Source: Oceanibaculum nanhaiense (lineage in GTDB: Bacteria; Pseudomonadota; Alphaproteobacteria; Oceanibaculales; Oceanibaculaceae). Taken from it: a stretch of DNA of 64,000 nt. A model generated the notes under the pieces. The model saw nothing but the letters and a program-made list of their open reading frames with translations, did no database searches and was not told the origin of the DNA. The translations under genes were made by a program, and so were the position numbers. Where the stretch lies: NCBI RefSeq assembly GCF_002148795.1, contig NZ_MPOB01000007.1, forward strand, positions 1 to 64,000, read 5' to 3'. Position 1 is the stretch's first letter. Each line of letters starts with the position of its first letter. Shown here piece after piece: positions 33,029-41,514 of this stretch.

Positions 33029-33870
33029 TCATCGATTATGGCAGCCGGCCGCCGGTCCCGGCCTTCGCGCAGACCGCCACCACGCACCTGCAGCGCTATC
33101 GCACGGTCTATCAGTCCAGCGAGAAGGCGGCCGCCCGACAGGACAGCTTCGAGGAGTATCTGGCCGCCTATGATGCGCTGGGGGCCGAACATATCGTGGT
33201 GAAGGCGCGCGACCTCGAGACCACCTTCGGCTGGCGCATCTCCAACGAGGATGTCGCCGCCTTCTGTCGCGAGCAGGGACCGCGCTTTGTCGGTTTTGCC
33301 GGCGTCGATCCCAACAAGGGGATGATTGCCGTCCGCGAGCTGGACCATGCGGTGCGCGAGCTGGGGCTGCGCGGCCTCAATCTGCAATGTTTCGAACACA
33401 AGCTGGCGATCAACGACAAGAAGATGTACCCGCTCTATGCCAAATGCATCGAGCTGGATATCCCGGTGAACCTGCATTGCAGCATCAATTTCGCCACCTC
33501 GACGCTGATGGAGTTCGGCCGCCCGGCACTGCTGGACGAGGTGATGGTGCATTTCCCGGAGCTGCGGGTGTGTGCCGCGCCACCGGGCTTCCCCTGGGTG
33601 CACGAGCTGATCGGCGTCGCCTGGCGGCATGCCAATGTGCATATCGGGCTGGTCGCGGTGCGGCCGAAATATCTGGCGGTTGCCGGGTCGGGCTATGAGC
33701 CGCTGCTGCAATATGGCCGCACCATCCTGCAGGACCGCATCATCTTCGGCTCCGCCTATCCGCTGATGCCGCTTGAGCGCACCGTCCGCGAGATCGAGGC
33801 GCTGCCGCTGGAAGAGGATGTGCGCCGCAAGTGGCTATACGGCAACGCCAAGCGTTTCCTGCGGCTGTAA
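33025..33870 (+). CDS. Amidohydrolase-2-fold protein lacking most metal ligands
   Basis: A 281-residue TIM-barrel protein resembling the ACMSD/amidohydrolase-2 group (COG2159): the start MIIDYGSRPP, FVGFAGVDPNKG, GLRGLNLQCFEHKLAINDKK, PVNLHCSIN, GFPWVHELI and the end WLYGNAKRFL. Expected metal ligands are mostly replaced. The N-terminal HxH is YGSRP, the His before G-x-PW is Pro (APPGFPW), and the Asp of the usual GSDYP motif is Ala (FGSAYP, about residue 245). Only the His in NLHCS is kept. The frame is intact and overlaps the amidase gene by four bases, so it is likely functional, possibly without metal or as a partner of the amidase. Confidence 0.75.
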   Translation: MIIDYGSRPPVPAFAQTATTHLQRYRTVYQSSEKAAARQDSFEEYLAAYDALGAEHIVVKARDLETTFGWRISNEDVAAFCREQGPRFVGFAGVDPNKGMIAVRELDHAVRELGLRGLNLQCFEHKLAINDKKMYPLYAKCIELDIPVNLHCSINFATSTLMEFGRPALLDEVMVHFPELRVCAAPPGFPWVHELIGVAWRHANVHIGLVAVRPKYLAVAGSGYEPLLQYGRTILQDRIIFGSAYPLMPLERTVREIEALPLEEDVRRKWLYGNAKRFLRL

Positions 33871-33881
33871 GGAAAATGGCG

Positions 33882-34778
33882 ATGTCCCGATCCACCACGA
33901 TACCGGTCTCCGCCCCCGCTGCCGGGAGCCCGCGCCGCCGCCTGCCGCTGTCGCAGGCGCTGCTGCTGGCGCCCGCCGTGCTGCTGCTGGCGCTGTTCGC
34001 CATCAGCGTGGTGCAGATGGTGGCGACCTCCTTCACCGGCAGGGACGGGTTCACGCTGGCGCTGTACCAGGAGTTCTTTTCCCGGCCGGACTATATCGAG
34101 ATCTATCTGCGCACGATTGGCGTGTCTTTTCTGGTGACGTTCTTCTCGATCCTGCTCGGTTATCCCATCGCCTTCGGCATCTGGCGCTACAAGGGCAACC
34201 GCAACCACCTGATGATCCTGGTGATCCTGCCCTGGCTGGTCAGCATCGTGGTGCGCACCTATGGCTGGATCGTGATCCTGGGGCCGCGCGGGCTGATCAA
34301 CGAGTTCCTCGGCTGGGTCGGGGTGATCGAATCGCCGATGCGGCTGATGTTCAACACCACCGGCGTGGTTATCGGCCTGGTGCATGTGCTGGTGCCGTTC
34401 ATGATCATCTCGATCCTGTCGGTGCTGCTGCATCTCGACCGCAAGCTGGAGGAAGCCAGCATGAGCCTGGGCGGTCGGCCGCTCTACACCTTCTGGCGGG
34501 TGACCCTGCCGCTGTCGCTGCCGGGCGTCGTCTCCGGCGCGATGCTGGTCTATCTGATGTCCACCGGCGCCATCGTCACGCCGATCCTGCTGGGCGGCGT
34601 GCAGGACCGGATGATGGGCACGCAGATGTATCAGGAGGTGATCCAGACCTTCAATTTCCCGAAAGGCTCGATGCTGGCCTTCCTGCTGCTGCTGGCCGGG
34701 CTGGCGGTGATCCTGCCGGTGCAGACGCTGGAACGGCGCCTGTCGGCGGCGACGGGCAGCGAAAGGAAACAACCATGA
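33882..34778 (+). CDS. ABC transporter permease, PotB-like
   Basis: A 298-residue MetI-like permease with six membrane segments (first about 24-46) and the EAA loop LDRKLEEASMSLGGRPLYTFW near residues 186-206. I choose ATG 33882 because AAGGAA ends seven bases before it; an ATG two codons upstream is also possible. It directly follows the amidohydrolase-fold gene and overlaps the next permease by four bases. It is presumably energised by the ATPase at 27474, at the head of the cassette. Confidence 0.88.
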   Translation: MSRSTTIPVSAPAAGSPRRRLPLSQALLLAPAVLLLALFAISVVQMVATSFTGRDGFTLALYQEFFSRPDYIEIYLRTIGVSFLVTFFSILLGYPIAFGIWRYKGNRNHLMILVILPWLVSIVVRTYGWIVILGPRGLINEFLGWVGVIESPMRLMFNTTGVVIGLVHVLVPFMIISILSVLLHLDRKLEEASMSLGGRPLYTFWRVTLPLSLPGVVSGAMLVYLMSTGAIVTPILLGGVQDRMMGTQMYQEVIQTFNFPKGSMLAFLLLLAGLAVILPVQTLERRLSAATGSERKQP

Positions 34779-35575
34779 CCGCGATCCGCTGGAGCCAGGT
34801 TGGCTTGTGGAGCCTGCTGCTGTTCCTGCCGGCCCCGATCATCATCGTCATCGCCGCGTCCTTCAGCGATGCCGGCTATATCCGCTTTCCGCCGGGCGCG
34901 CTGTCGCTGCGCTGGTATGTGGAGTTCCTGTCCGATGCGCGCTGGATGCAGGGCTTCGCCACCAGCCTGCTGCTGGCCGCGGCCGGCGCCGTGATCAGTT
35001 CGATGGCGGCCTTTCTGGCGGCGCTGGTCGTCGCCCGGCGGCGGTCCCGGTTTTCCAGCATCTTCGAGACCGCGGTGCTGACGCCGATCCTGTTTCCGCA
35101 TGCCGCACTGGGCGTGGCGATGCTGGCGCTGGTGTCGATGTTCCATGTCTATGGCAGCTTCGCCGGCCTGCTGCTGGCGCACTGCATTATGACGCTGCCT
35201 TATGCCTACCGGCCGATCTCGGTCAGCCTGCGCAAGCTGGACAGCGCCATGGAGGAGGCGTCGATGAGCCTCGGCGCGCGACCGTGGGAGACCTTCTGGC
35301 GGGTGACCTTCCCGCTGGTTAGGCCCGGCCTCATCACCGCGCTGCTGTTCAGCTTCATCCTGTCCTTCGACGAGGTGACGGTGACGATGTTCCTGGTCGG
35401 CCCGCATGTCACCACCCTGCCGGTGCAGATCTATTCCTTCATCCAGGAAAGCGGTACGCCGGTGGTGGCGGCGATCTCCACCACGCTGGTGCTGTTCACG
35501 CTGCTAATGGTGATGCTGCTGGAACGGCTGGTGGGGCTGGAATTCTTCGTCGAGCCGGATAGGGGGCGGGCATAG
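34775..35575 (+). CDS. ABC transporter permease, PotC-like
   Basis: A 266-residue MetI-like permease. It has six hydrophobic segments (near 8-28, 66-88, 100-125, 130-150, 190-212 and 236-256) and an EAA loop, LDSAMEEASMSLGARPWETFW, close in sequence to that of its partner. The ATG overlaps the stop of the preceding permease (ATGA). It is the last gene of the LysR-controlled cassette; after it comes a region of integrase debris. Confidence 0.88.
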   Translation: MTAIRWSQVGLWSLLLFLPAPIIIVIAASFSDAGYIRFPPGALSLRWYVEFLSDARWMQGFATSLLLAAAGAVISSMAAFLAALVVARRRSRFSSIFETAVLTPILFPHAALGVAMLALVSMFHVYGSFAGLLLAHCIMTLPYAYRPISVSLRKLDSAMEEASMSLGARPWETFWRVTFPLVRPGLITALLFSFILSFDEVTVTMFLVGPHVTTLPVQIYSFIQESGTPVVAAISTTLVLFTLLMVMLLERLVGLEFFVEPDRGRA

Positions 35576-35786
35576 GCGTTCAGTCCCGACGGTCGTGGAA
35601 CCGGAAATGCGAACGCCACCTGTAGCGCGTGCATGCACAAAGGATGTACGAGAAGAGGAAAGAAGCGAGCAGTTCACCAGGTTAAGGACGTCTGTTCGCC
35701 TAGGCTTGATGTTGAAATTAGCCAGTCTGCTGACAGTCCCGCCACTGCCGACATCGACCAGGCCTTCTACGCCTGACCGGTTGTTA
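35576..35786. other. Gene-free stretch before the integrase remnant
   Basis: About 210 bases without a supported gene. An open frame at 35595-35831 has no recognisable product. The region may be the left flank of a lost insertion. Confidence 0.4.
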
Positions 35787-35831
35787 TCACCTGTTCTCCT
35801 GTCGGCCATGGTGGCCGAAGGAGAACGGTGA
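35787..35831 (+). repeat. Long hairpin immediately upstream of the integrase remnant
   Basis: TCACC-GTTCTCCT-TCGGCCA pairs with TGGCCGA-AGGAGAAC-GGTGA around TGG, with two single-base bulges (T35792, G35801). The hairpin ends exactly at the start codon of the remnant (35831). It would sequester the ribosome binding site AGGAGAA, so translation control is likely. Confidence 0.7.
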
Positions 35832-36025
35832 TGGGACATTCACAATACGGCCCTGCGGCACGAAACCGGAAGACATGGAACGCCGGCAGGCAGGTGGGCG
35901 CCAAGCGCCCCCTGAAGCCCAGGCAGGTATGGCAAATCCGTTTCTTTCTGGACCGGGAAGGCCGTTTACGGGATCGCGCACTGTTCGATCTCGCCATCGA
36001 CCGCCACATGCACAGCCGGGCTTGA
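35831..36025 (+). pseudogene. Tyrosine-type integrase, N-terminal fragment
   Basis: A 64-codon frame with the typical beginning of a phage-type or element integrase: NAGRQVGAKRPLKPRQVW, then IRFFLDREGRLRDRALFDLAID. In intact relatives this continues with a KLRGCDLV stretch and the catalytic domain. Here the match stops after FDLAID and the frame ends within seven codons, so the catalytic half is lost. AGGAGAAC upstream is a strong ribosome binding site trapped in a hairpin. It marks a past mobile element between the importer cassette and the exporter operon. Confidence 0.75.
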
Positions 36026-36175
36026 ACATCATTTTTACAAAGCTGGGTTCGAGACGCGTGAGTGTTTCCAATTCAGCTTCCTGCCTCTCTGTGCATCGCT
36101 GACCAGAGCCCCGATCTTGATCTGGGCCGGACCGCATCCGCACAGCGTGCTGTCGATGACGAGAGCGAACAGACG

Positions 36176-37363
36176 TTAACCGAACAGATCGAGCGGATTG
36201 TTGCGCCGAAGCTTGCGGACGGCGAACAGCACGGCGACAGACCCCATGACGATCGTCGCCAGGAATACCGTGCCGACAATATCGAGCGACAGGGTGAAAC
36301 GCAGTCTCGTCGCATCGCCGACCAACTCGTAGATCAGCGCGGTGATGCCGATGGAGGGGATAAAGGCGCCGACGCCGATGAGCACCGCGATTTGCAGCAC
36401 CAGCGCGATGAAGAACATATCCCGATACCCCATAGCGCGCAGCACGGCATATTCGGAGATGTTCATATCGATGATGCTGTAGAGCGCCTGCATGACGAAG
36501 ACCGCACCGATGAAGATGCCGACGGCCAGGCCGAAGCCGAGAATGATGCCAATCGGCGTCTGGAAGATGAAATAATCCCGTTCCCCGGCGATGAATTCGG
36601 CATGGGTGAACACCTTTGCCCGATCGCCCAGGGCCGCCGCGACGGCATTGCGCACGCCAAGCAAGTCCGCCCCCGGTTCTATGGTCAGCAAACCGAGCGA
36701 CAACCGGTCGAGCGGCAGCTGGAACAGCCGGTAATAATTCAGGTCGCTGAAGATGAAGCTGCCATCGATCGTAAAGTCCGGGCCAAGCCCGTACAGGCCG
36801 ATCACGCGCATCTCCGGTGCCAGTGTGGCGCCGGGGCTTTGCAGGTACAGGCGCTGTTCCCCGCCATTTTCCAGCCGATCGATGATCGGGATGAATTTGC
36901 GCCGCGAGCGGCTGTCGAGCAGGGCGGCGTCCGGCAGCTTCAGATAGGGCAGCGCCTGCATCACCTCCGGCAGATCCAGCACCGGCCGGCTGGGATCGAA
37001 AGCGATGAACCGGGCGGACATGGCCGTGCCGTCATAGGGATTACGCGCTTGCGAAATAATCGCATAGAACGGCCTGGCATCGGCAACGCCCGGTACGGCA
37101 AGCGCTTTATCCATAAGGGAGCGCGCGAACCAGGGTGGCGAATAGGCCATGGTTTCGAATTGCGGGCCGGTGATAAACAGGTCGGCCTGCAGCGCACGGG
37201 GCAGGTTCAGCGCGCTGCCGACCAGGGCGTTCATGAAGCCGGCTTGCGCGAAGACCAGCACGATGGCGACACAGATGCCGGAGAAGGTGCCGAACAGCCG
37301 CAGCCCGATATGACGCAATTGGCGGATGGCCAAGCGGGTGGAGAACGCCGTGGCGATGCGCAT
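36176..37363 (-). CDS. DevC-like ABC exporter permease (FtsX/MacB type)
   Basis: A 395-residue membrane protein with one N-terminal membrane segment (about 20-44), a periplasmic domain (45-265) and three C-terminal segments (near 272-296, 315-345 and 360-382). This is the FtsX/MacB topology. AVLRAMGYRDMFFIALV is the conserved loop. DevC-type permeases work with a membrane-fusion protein and an ATPase to export lipids or small molecules to the outer membrane or beyond. It is the third gene of the leftward unit (ATPase, fusion protein, permease), overlapping the fusion-protein gene as ATGA. Confidence 0.85.
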   Translation of the reverse strand: MRIATAFSTRLAIRQLRHIGLRLFGTFSGICVAIVLVFAQAGFMNALVGSALNLPRALQADLFITGPQFETMAYSPPWFARSLMDKALAVPGVADARPFYAIISQARNPYDGTAMSARFIAFDPSRPVLDLPEVMQALPYLKLPDAALLDSRSRRKFIPIIDRLENGGEQRLYLQSPGATLAPEMRVIGLYGLGPDFTIDGSFIFSDLNYYRLFQLPLDRLSLGLLTIEPGADLLGVRNAVAAALGDRAKVFTHAEFIAGERDYFIFQTPIGIILGFGLAVGIFIGAVFVMQALYSIIDMNISEYAVLRAMGYRDMFFIALVLQIAVLIGVGAFIPSIGITALIYELVGDATRLRFTLSLDIVGTVFLATIVMGSVAVLFAVRKLRRNNPLDLFG

Positions 37364-38409
37364 CAGAAATCGGTGAGCTGAATTCGTACTGTCATTTCCG
37401 CCCCGATCAGCGGAGGCAGGGCCTTTGCCGGATCCACCTCGATCTCGGCTTCGACGATACGGGCGTCGCGGCCCGCCAGGACGTCGGTGGTCGGCCTTTC
37501 GCTGCGATAGACCCGGTTGGCGATCCGCGCGACCTTTCCGGTTACCGGTGCCGCCAGGACATCGGAAGAGATGGTGACCGACTGGCCGGGGCGAACCAGG
37601 CGAGCATCCGTCGCATCGATCTCGGCCACGACCATCAGATGATCGGTATCGGCCATGCTGAGAAGGCCTTCGGCATCTATCGCCGCGCCGGGCCGGGCGG
37701 TGAGGGTCAATATCGTGCCGCCGATGGGCGCACGGATGATATCCTGGTCCTGTTCCGCCCTGGCGCGCGCCAGTTCCGCCGCGGCCAGTTCGATGGAAGC
37801 CATGGCAATCTGCTCGTCGATGGCACGCACTTCGGTCAGCGCCCGCAGGCTGGCTTCCGCCTGGCGCAGGTTTTCGCGCGCGCGCTGCATCTCCAGGGAC
37901 CGCAGTTCGTTGGTGTCGTCCGAGATGATCTCGCGGGCGACCAGGGAACGGCCGCGTTCCACCTGGCGTTCCGCGCGCTTCAGCTCCGCCGCACGCATGG
38001 CCACCAGGGCTTTCTGCGCCTCGATATCGGCTTGCTTCGCCCCCCAGCGGACCTGCTGCAGCTCCAGCTCGGCCAGGGCGAAGCTCTTTTCCGCGACAAT
38101 CACGGAAGCCGTACGCGTGTCGTAAGTATCAAGGATGGCGAGGATGTCGCGGCGTTTGACCCGCTGGCCTTCCTTGACCCGCAGCTCGGCGATGGTGCCG
38201 CCAAGGGACGGCCCGCTGACGACATGCACTCTCTCCACCGGCTCTATCCGTCCCCGCGCTATGACGGCGACGGGGTCGCCAGCCTGCATGGTGGCGGGTG
38301 CGGCGGTCGCGAGGGAGCCGGCATCCTGCCCCGCCAGCAGGAGTAGAGGCAGGCCGATCAGCAGGGCGGCAAAGAAAACCGCGCCATGGCGTTTGTATCG
38401 GCGGAGCAT
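37363..38409 (-). CDS. DevB/HlyD-like membrane fusion protein
   Basis: A 348-residue periplasmic adaptor anchored by an N-terminal membrane segment (about 10-30). It has a biotinyl-lipoyl half-motif (GGTIAELRVKEGQRVKRRDILAILD), a long coiled-coil hairpin (about 100-215), a second half-motif (IIRAPIGGTILTL) and a beta-barrel region. I choose ATG 38409, one base after the ATPase stop; the open frame continues upstream through the ATPase gene. It would join the inner-membrane exporter to an outer-membrane channel, which is not encoded nearby. Confidence 0.85.
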   Translation of the reverse strand: MLRRYKRHGAVFFAALLIGLPLLLLAGQDAGSLATAAPATMQAGDPVAVIARGRIEPVERVHVVSGPSLGGTIAELRVKEGQRVKRRDILAILDTYDTRTASVIVAEKSFALAELELQQVRWGAKQADIEAQKALVAMRAAELKRAERQVERGRSLVAREIISDDTNELRSLEMQRARENLRQAEASLRALTEVRAIDEQIAMASIELAAAELARARAEQDQDIIRAPIGGTILTLTARPGAAIDAEGLLSMADTDHLMVVAEIDATDARLVRPGQSVTISSDVLAAPVTGKVARIANRVYRSERPTTDVLAGRDARIVEAEIEVDPAKALPPLIGAEMTVRIQLTDF

Positions 38410-38410
38410 G

Positions 38411-39103
38411 TCAATGAGCCGCCTGGAGCATGCCGTCTTCGATATGCAGCCGCCGATCGGCAACATCGAAGATGCGTTCATCATGGGTCGAGATCAGCAC
38501 TGTGCAGCCAAGCTGGGTGGCGACATGACGCACCACATCCATCACCTTGCGGCCGGATTCGGCATCCAGTGCCGCGGTCGGCTCGTCGGCTATTATCATA
38601 TCGGGCATGCGAACCAGGGCGCGTGCCACGGCAACGCGCTGCTGCTGCCCGCCAGACAGGTTTTCGGGGTAATCAGCACCCCGGCCGCCCAGACCGACAG
38701 CTTCCAGCATCGCCTCGGCCCGCATGCGGTTCATCTCCTTGTCGGTTTCCGGCAACAGATGCAGACCCGATTCGACATTCTCGATCACCGGCAGCGATTT
38801 CAGCAGGTTATGGCGCTGAAACACAAAGCCGATGCGCTGGCGGACATCGAGCAGCCGCGATTCGGTCATGCCGGCCAGATCATGCCCCTGGAATTGCACA
38901 CTGCCTTCGCGGAACGGCCGCATCGCCCCGATGATCGTCAACAAGGTGGTTTTGCCCGATCCGGAAGGGCCGGTGATGATGATCACCTCGCCTTCACTGA
39001 CCGAAAAGGAAACTTTCTTCAGCACAACCCGCGCAAGAGAGCCTGTCCCATAGGAGTAGGACAGATCCTCCACGCGCAAGGATTCGACGATGCCACCCGA
39101 CAT
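38411..39103 (-). CDS. DevA-like ABC exporter ATPase (LolD/MacB type)
   Basis: A 230-residue ATPase. Walker A is GPSGSGKTT (45-53), the Q-loop is FVFQRHNLLKSLP, the signature is LSGGQQQRVAVARAL, Walker B is IIADEPTAALD and the switch His is in ISTHDERIF. This is the short LolD/MacB-class ATPase without a TOBE domain. It is the first gene of the leftward exporter operon. The promoter presumably lies in the AT-rich stretch around 39115-39200. Confidence 0.9.
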   Translation of the reverse strand: MSGGIVESLRVEDLSYSYGTGSLARVVLKKVSFSVSEGEVIIITGPSGSGKTTLLTIIGAMRPFREGSVQFQGHDLAGMTESRLLDVRQRIGFVFQRHNLLKSLPVIENVESGLHLLPETDKEMNRMRAEAMLEAVGLGGRGADYPENLSGGQQQRVAVARALVRMPDMIIADEPTAALDAESGRKVMDVVRHVATQLGCTVLISTHDERIFDVADRRLHIEDGMLQAAH

Positions 39104-39392
39104 TACTCTCCACCGAACCGTCTATCCTGCTGAGATTGATTTTAAATCCCATATGTCCAGCGTACATAGCAATATGAAATTTCTGAATCTTCGGGATGAC
39201 TGCCATGCATTTCTCCTGACGACAGTCGCCCAGGCAAACAGCCGCCTCGGCCAGGCCGAGTTCGGTGCGGGCAGGACCCGTCGGCGTGACCATAAAGCTG
39301 CGGTTTTGAGACCCTATGATGACCGCTTGCCTCGCATGGCGGGGCTCCGGCTTGCCGGTAGCGTTACAGTGCGGTGCCGCCGAGGTCCCGGC
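39104..39392. other. Intergenic stretch between exporter and MFS genes
   Basis: About 290 bases. The left half, AT-rich around 39130-39190, probably holds the promoter of the leftward exporter operon. The rest follows the MFS stop codon. No gene is supported. Confidence 0.4.
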
Positions 39393-40613
39393 CTACTGAG
39401 TTTGCAGGCGGGGTTCCCTGTCGCCATCCGCGGTGAGTTGCAGCAGCGCGGCGAGCGTTCCCACGATGACAAGAGAGATCCAGCCGATCGAGTAGCTGCC
39501 GCTCCACTGATAGCTCAAGCCGCCGAGCCACGCGCCGAGAAAGGCGCCGACCTGATGACTGAGGAACATCACGCCGAACAGGGTGCCGAAATTGGCCGGA
39601 CCGAACAGGCCGTTGATCAGGCCGCTGACAGGAGGAACGACGCTCAGCCAGAGGAAACCCATCGCCGCGGCGAAGAGCAGTGTCGTCTCGATGCTGACAG
39701 GCAAGGCGAAGAAGACGGCAATGGACGCGGTCCGCAACAGGTAGATCAGCGCCAGCACGTTCCGGTTGCCCCAACGCTGGCAGAGATAGCCGGCAACGAG
39801 GGTGCCAACGGCGTTGCAGATGCCGATCAGCGCGATCGCCTGTGCGCCGACGGAGGGCGGCAGTCCGCAGATGCCGACGAAGTTCGGCAGATGGGTCGCG
39901 ATGAATATGAGCTGGAAGCCGCAAGCGAAGAAAGCCACGGTCGTGATGACGAATGTCCGGTTGGCAAGCCCTTCCGCAATCGCGCGACGGGCATCGACCT
40001 GTTGCGAAGGCGCCGTTGCGGGGGTTTCGACCTTGCCCCGCCGGAACAGCAGCGTCACCGCCGCCATCGATGCGGCAAGCAGCGCCAGCCCGCCAAGCGA
40101 CACCTGCCAGGACCAGCCATCGATCGTCGTCTGCGCGACCGGCGCGATGACGAAGGTGCCGAGCGAGCCGACCGCGGCGAGGATGGAGATGGCCGTCGCG
40201 CGCACAGCCGGCGTGGCGACACGCGACACGATACCGACAAGCACGCCGTGCGAGGTTCCCGCGACCGCGAGCCCGATCAGCAGGCCTCCTCCAAGATAGA
40301 GCCCGATGTGGCTGCCCGTCGTTATCAGATAAAGGCCCGCACAATACAGCGCCGACGCGATGACGACGACGATGCGCCCGCCGAAGCGGTCGCACAGGGC
40401 TCCCATGAAGGGCTGTCCGATGCCCCAGGCCAGGTTCTGGAGCGCCATGGCGAAGCCGAATGTCGCGACGGTAATGCCGGTGCCGCGAACCATCGGCTCC
40501 ATGAACAGGCCAAGGCTCTGTCTTAGGCCCATGGATAGGGAGAGAATGGTGCCGGCGGCGACAAGCGACAGGATGAGCGCCGGCGTCCAGGATCCGGCAT
40601 GGGGGTCTGGCAA
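39393..40613 (-). CDS. Major facilitator superfamily transporter
   Basis: A 406-residue MFS transporter with about 12 hydrophobic segments. A typical loop-2 motif is seen (GALCDRFGGRIVVVIAS, after segment 2). The start is the unusual codon TTG at 40613, because GGAGGAAG lies six bases before it in the mRNA sense and translation gives a normal N terminus (LPDPHAGSWTPALILSLV). The next in-frame ATG (40532) would cut into the first membrane segment. It lies downstream of a TetR regulator on the same strand, with a perfect palindrome between them. Likely an efflux or uptake pump; substrate unknown. Confidence 0.85.
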   Translation of the reverse strand: MPDPHAGSWTPALILSLVAAGTILSLSMGLRQSLGLFMEPMVRGTGITVATFGFAMALQNLAWGIGQPFMGALCDRFGGRIVVVIASALYCAGLYLITTGSHIGLYLGGGLLIGLAVAGTSHGVLVGIVSRVATPAVRATAISILAAVGSLGTFVIAPVAQTTIDGWSWQVSLGGLALLAASMAAVTLLFRRGKVETPATAPSQQVDARRAIAEGLANRTFVITTVAFFACGFQLIFIATHLPNFVGICGLPPSVGAQAIALIGICNAVGTLVAGYLCQRWGNRNVLALIYLLRTASIAVFFALPVSIETTLLFAAAMGFLWLSVVPPVSGLINGLFGPANFGTLFGVMFLSHQVGAFLGAWLGGLSYQWSGSYSIGWISLVIVGTLAALLQLTADGDREPRLQTQ

Positions 40614-40667
40614 GGGCTTCCTCCTCGTGCGTGGCGCTTCACGATAGAGGCGCAGCGAGGATAGAAA

Positions 40668-40681
40668 ACTCACTAGTGAGT
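40668..40681. promoter_or_regulatory. TetR-type operator before the MFS gene
   Basis: ACTCACTAGTGAGT is a perfect 14-bp palindrome between the TetR stop (40696) and the MFS start (40613). Its position suggests that the MFS gene has its own promoter repressed by the TetR protein. Confidence 0.65.
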
Positions 40682-40695
40682 ATACATGATCCGCG

Positions 40696-41304
40696 TCAGG
40701 CCATCCGCGCCTCGGCCGGCGCAGCCCGTTCGAGCGTCCCCGGAAACCCGTCGGCCACGAGAGCGGCCGCGGCCTTGCCAGCCGCCATCGCGTAGGAGGC
40801 ATCACGGTGAATCAGCATCAGGGCGATCGCTCCTTCCAGCAGGATCATCACCTGCCTCCCGACGAGGACCGGGTCTGAAACACCGCTAACGCGCAGCTCC
40901 TCCGTCAGCCAGCTTTCGAAGCGTTTCTTGTGATCCGCCGCCATCACGACGGCCGGGTGTCCGGGCTGACCGGCGAGTTCCACCGCCGCGCGGGTGAACC
41001 CGCAGCCTTGCCATCTGGGGCGCTTGGCGAACGCCGCCAAAGCGGAGAACATCGCCGTGATCCGATCGGGCAATGACCGGTCGTCGTCGCCGAGCCAGTC
41101 GCGATATCGTTCAACCGTGGGAGCGTCCCGCGCGGCCAGATAGGCGGCGATCAGTTCGTCCTTGCTGGCAAAATGATAGTAGAGCGTACGTTTCGTGACG
41201 CCGGCGCGTTCCGCGATCGCATCCACGCTCACACTGCGCAGACCATGCTCGTAGAACAGAGCCTCCGCCGCGCCGATGATCCTGGTTCGAGTTGTTTGTT
41301 CCAT
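40696..41304 (-). CDS. TetR/AcrR-family repressor
   Basis: A 202-residue regulator with an N-terminal TetR helix-turn-helix (about residues 5-55: RIIGAAEALFYEHGLRSVSV, DAIAERAGVTKRTLYYHFASKDEL). A helical ligand-binding domain with WQGCGFTRAAVELAG follows. GAGG five bases upstream supports ATG 41304 (MEQTTRT); an in-frame ATG seven codons earlier lacks such support. It lies directly upstream of the MFS gene and probably represses it through the palindrome at 40668. Confidence 0.9.
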   Translation of the reverse strand: MEQTTRTRIIGAAEALFYEHGLRSVSVDAIAERAGVTKRTLYYHFASKDELIAAYLAARDAPTVERYRDWLGDDDRSLPDRITAMFSALAAFAKRPRWQGCGFTRAAVELAGQPGHPAVVMAADHKKRFESWLTEELRVSGVSDPVLVGRQVMILLEGAIALMLIHRDASYAMAAGKAAAALVADGFPGTLERAAPAEARMA

Positions 41305-41514
41305 CGGATCCTCTTCCCTTGGCAAGGTCGACGAAGCCTATCGCAACCGGAGCGTCCTGTGCATGTCCCTCGAGGGTGCGGTGGTGCAGCCTGTCGGACG
41401 GTAGCGCGCCCGATGTCTGGCTACGAAGTCGATCGACGAAGATTTGGGGATTCGATGCGCGCCGACGTAATGTCCGAGCAAGCATCGATTGCCTTCAGAT
41501 TTGACCGCCTGTTC

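Noticed and set aside
36062-37381. A 439-codon frame antisense to the DevC-like permease
   Set aside because: The minus-strand gene has clear membrane topology and family motifs; the opposite frame is a shadow.
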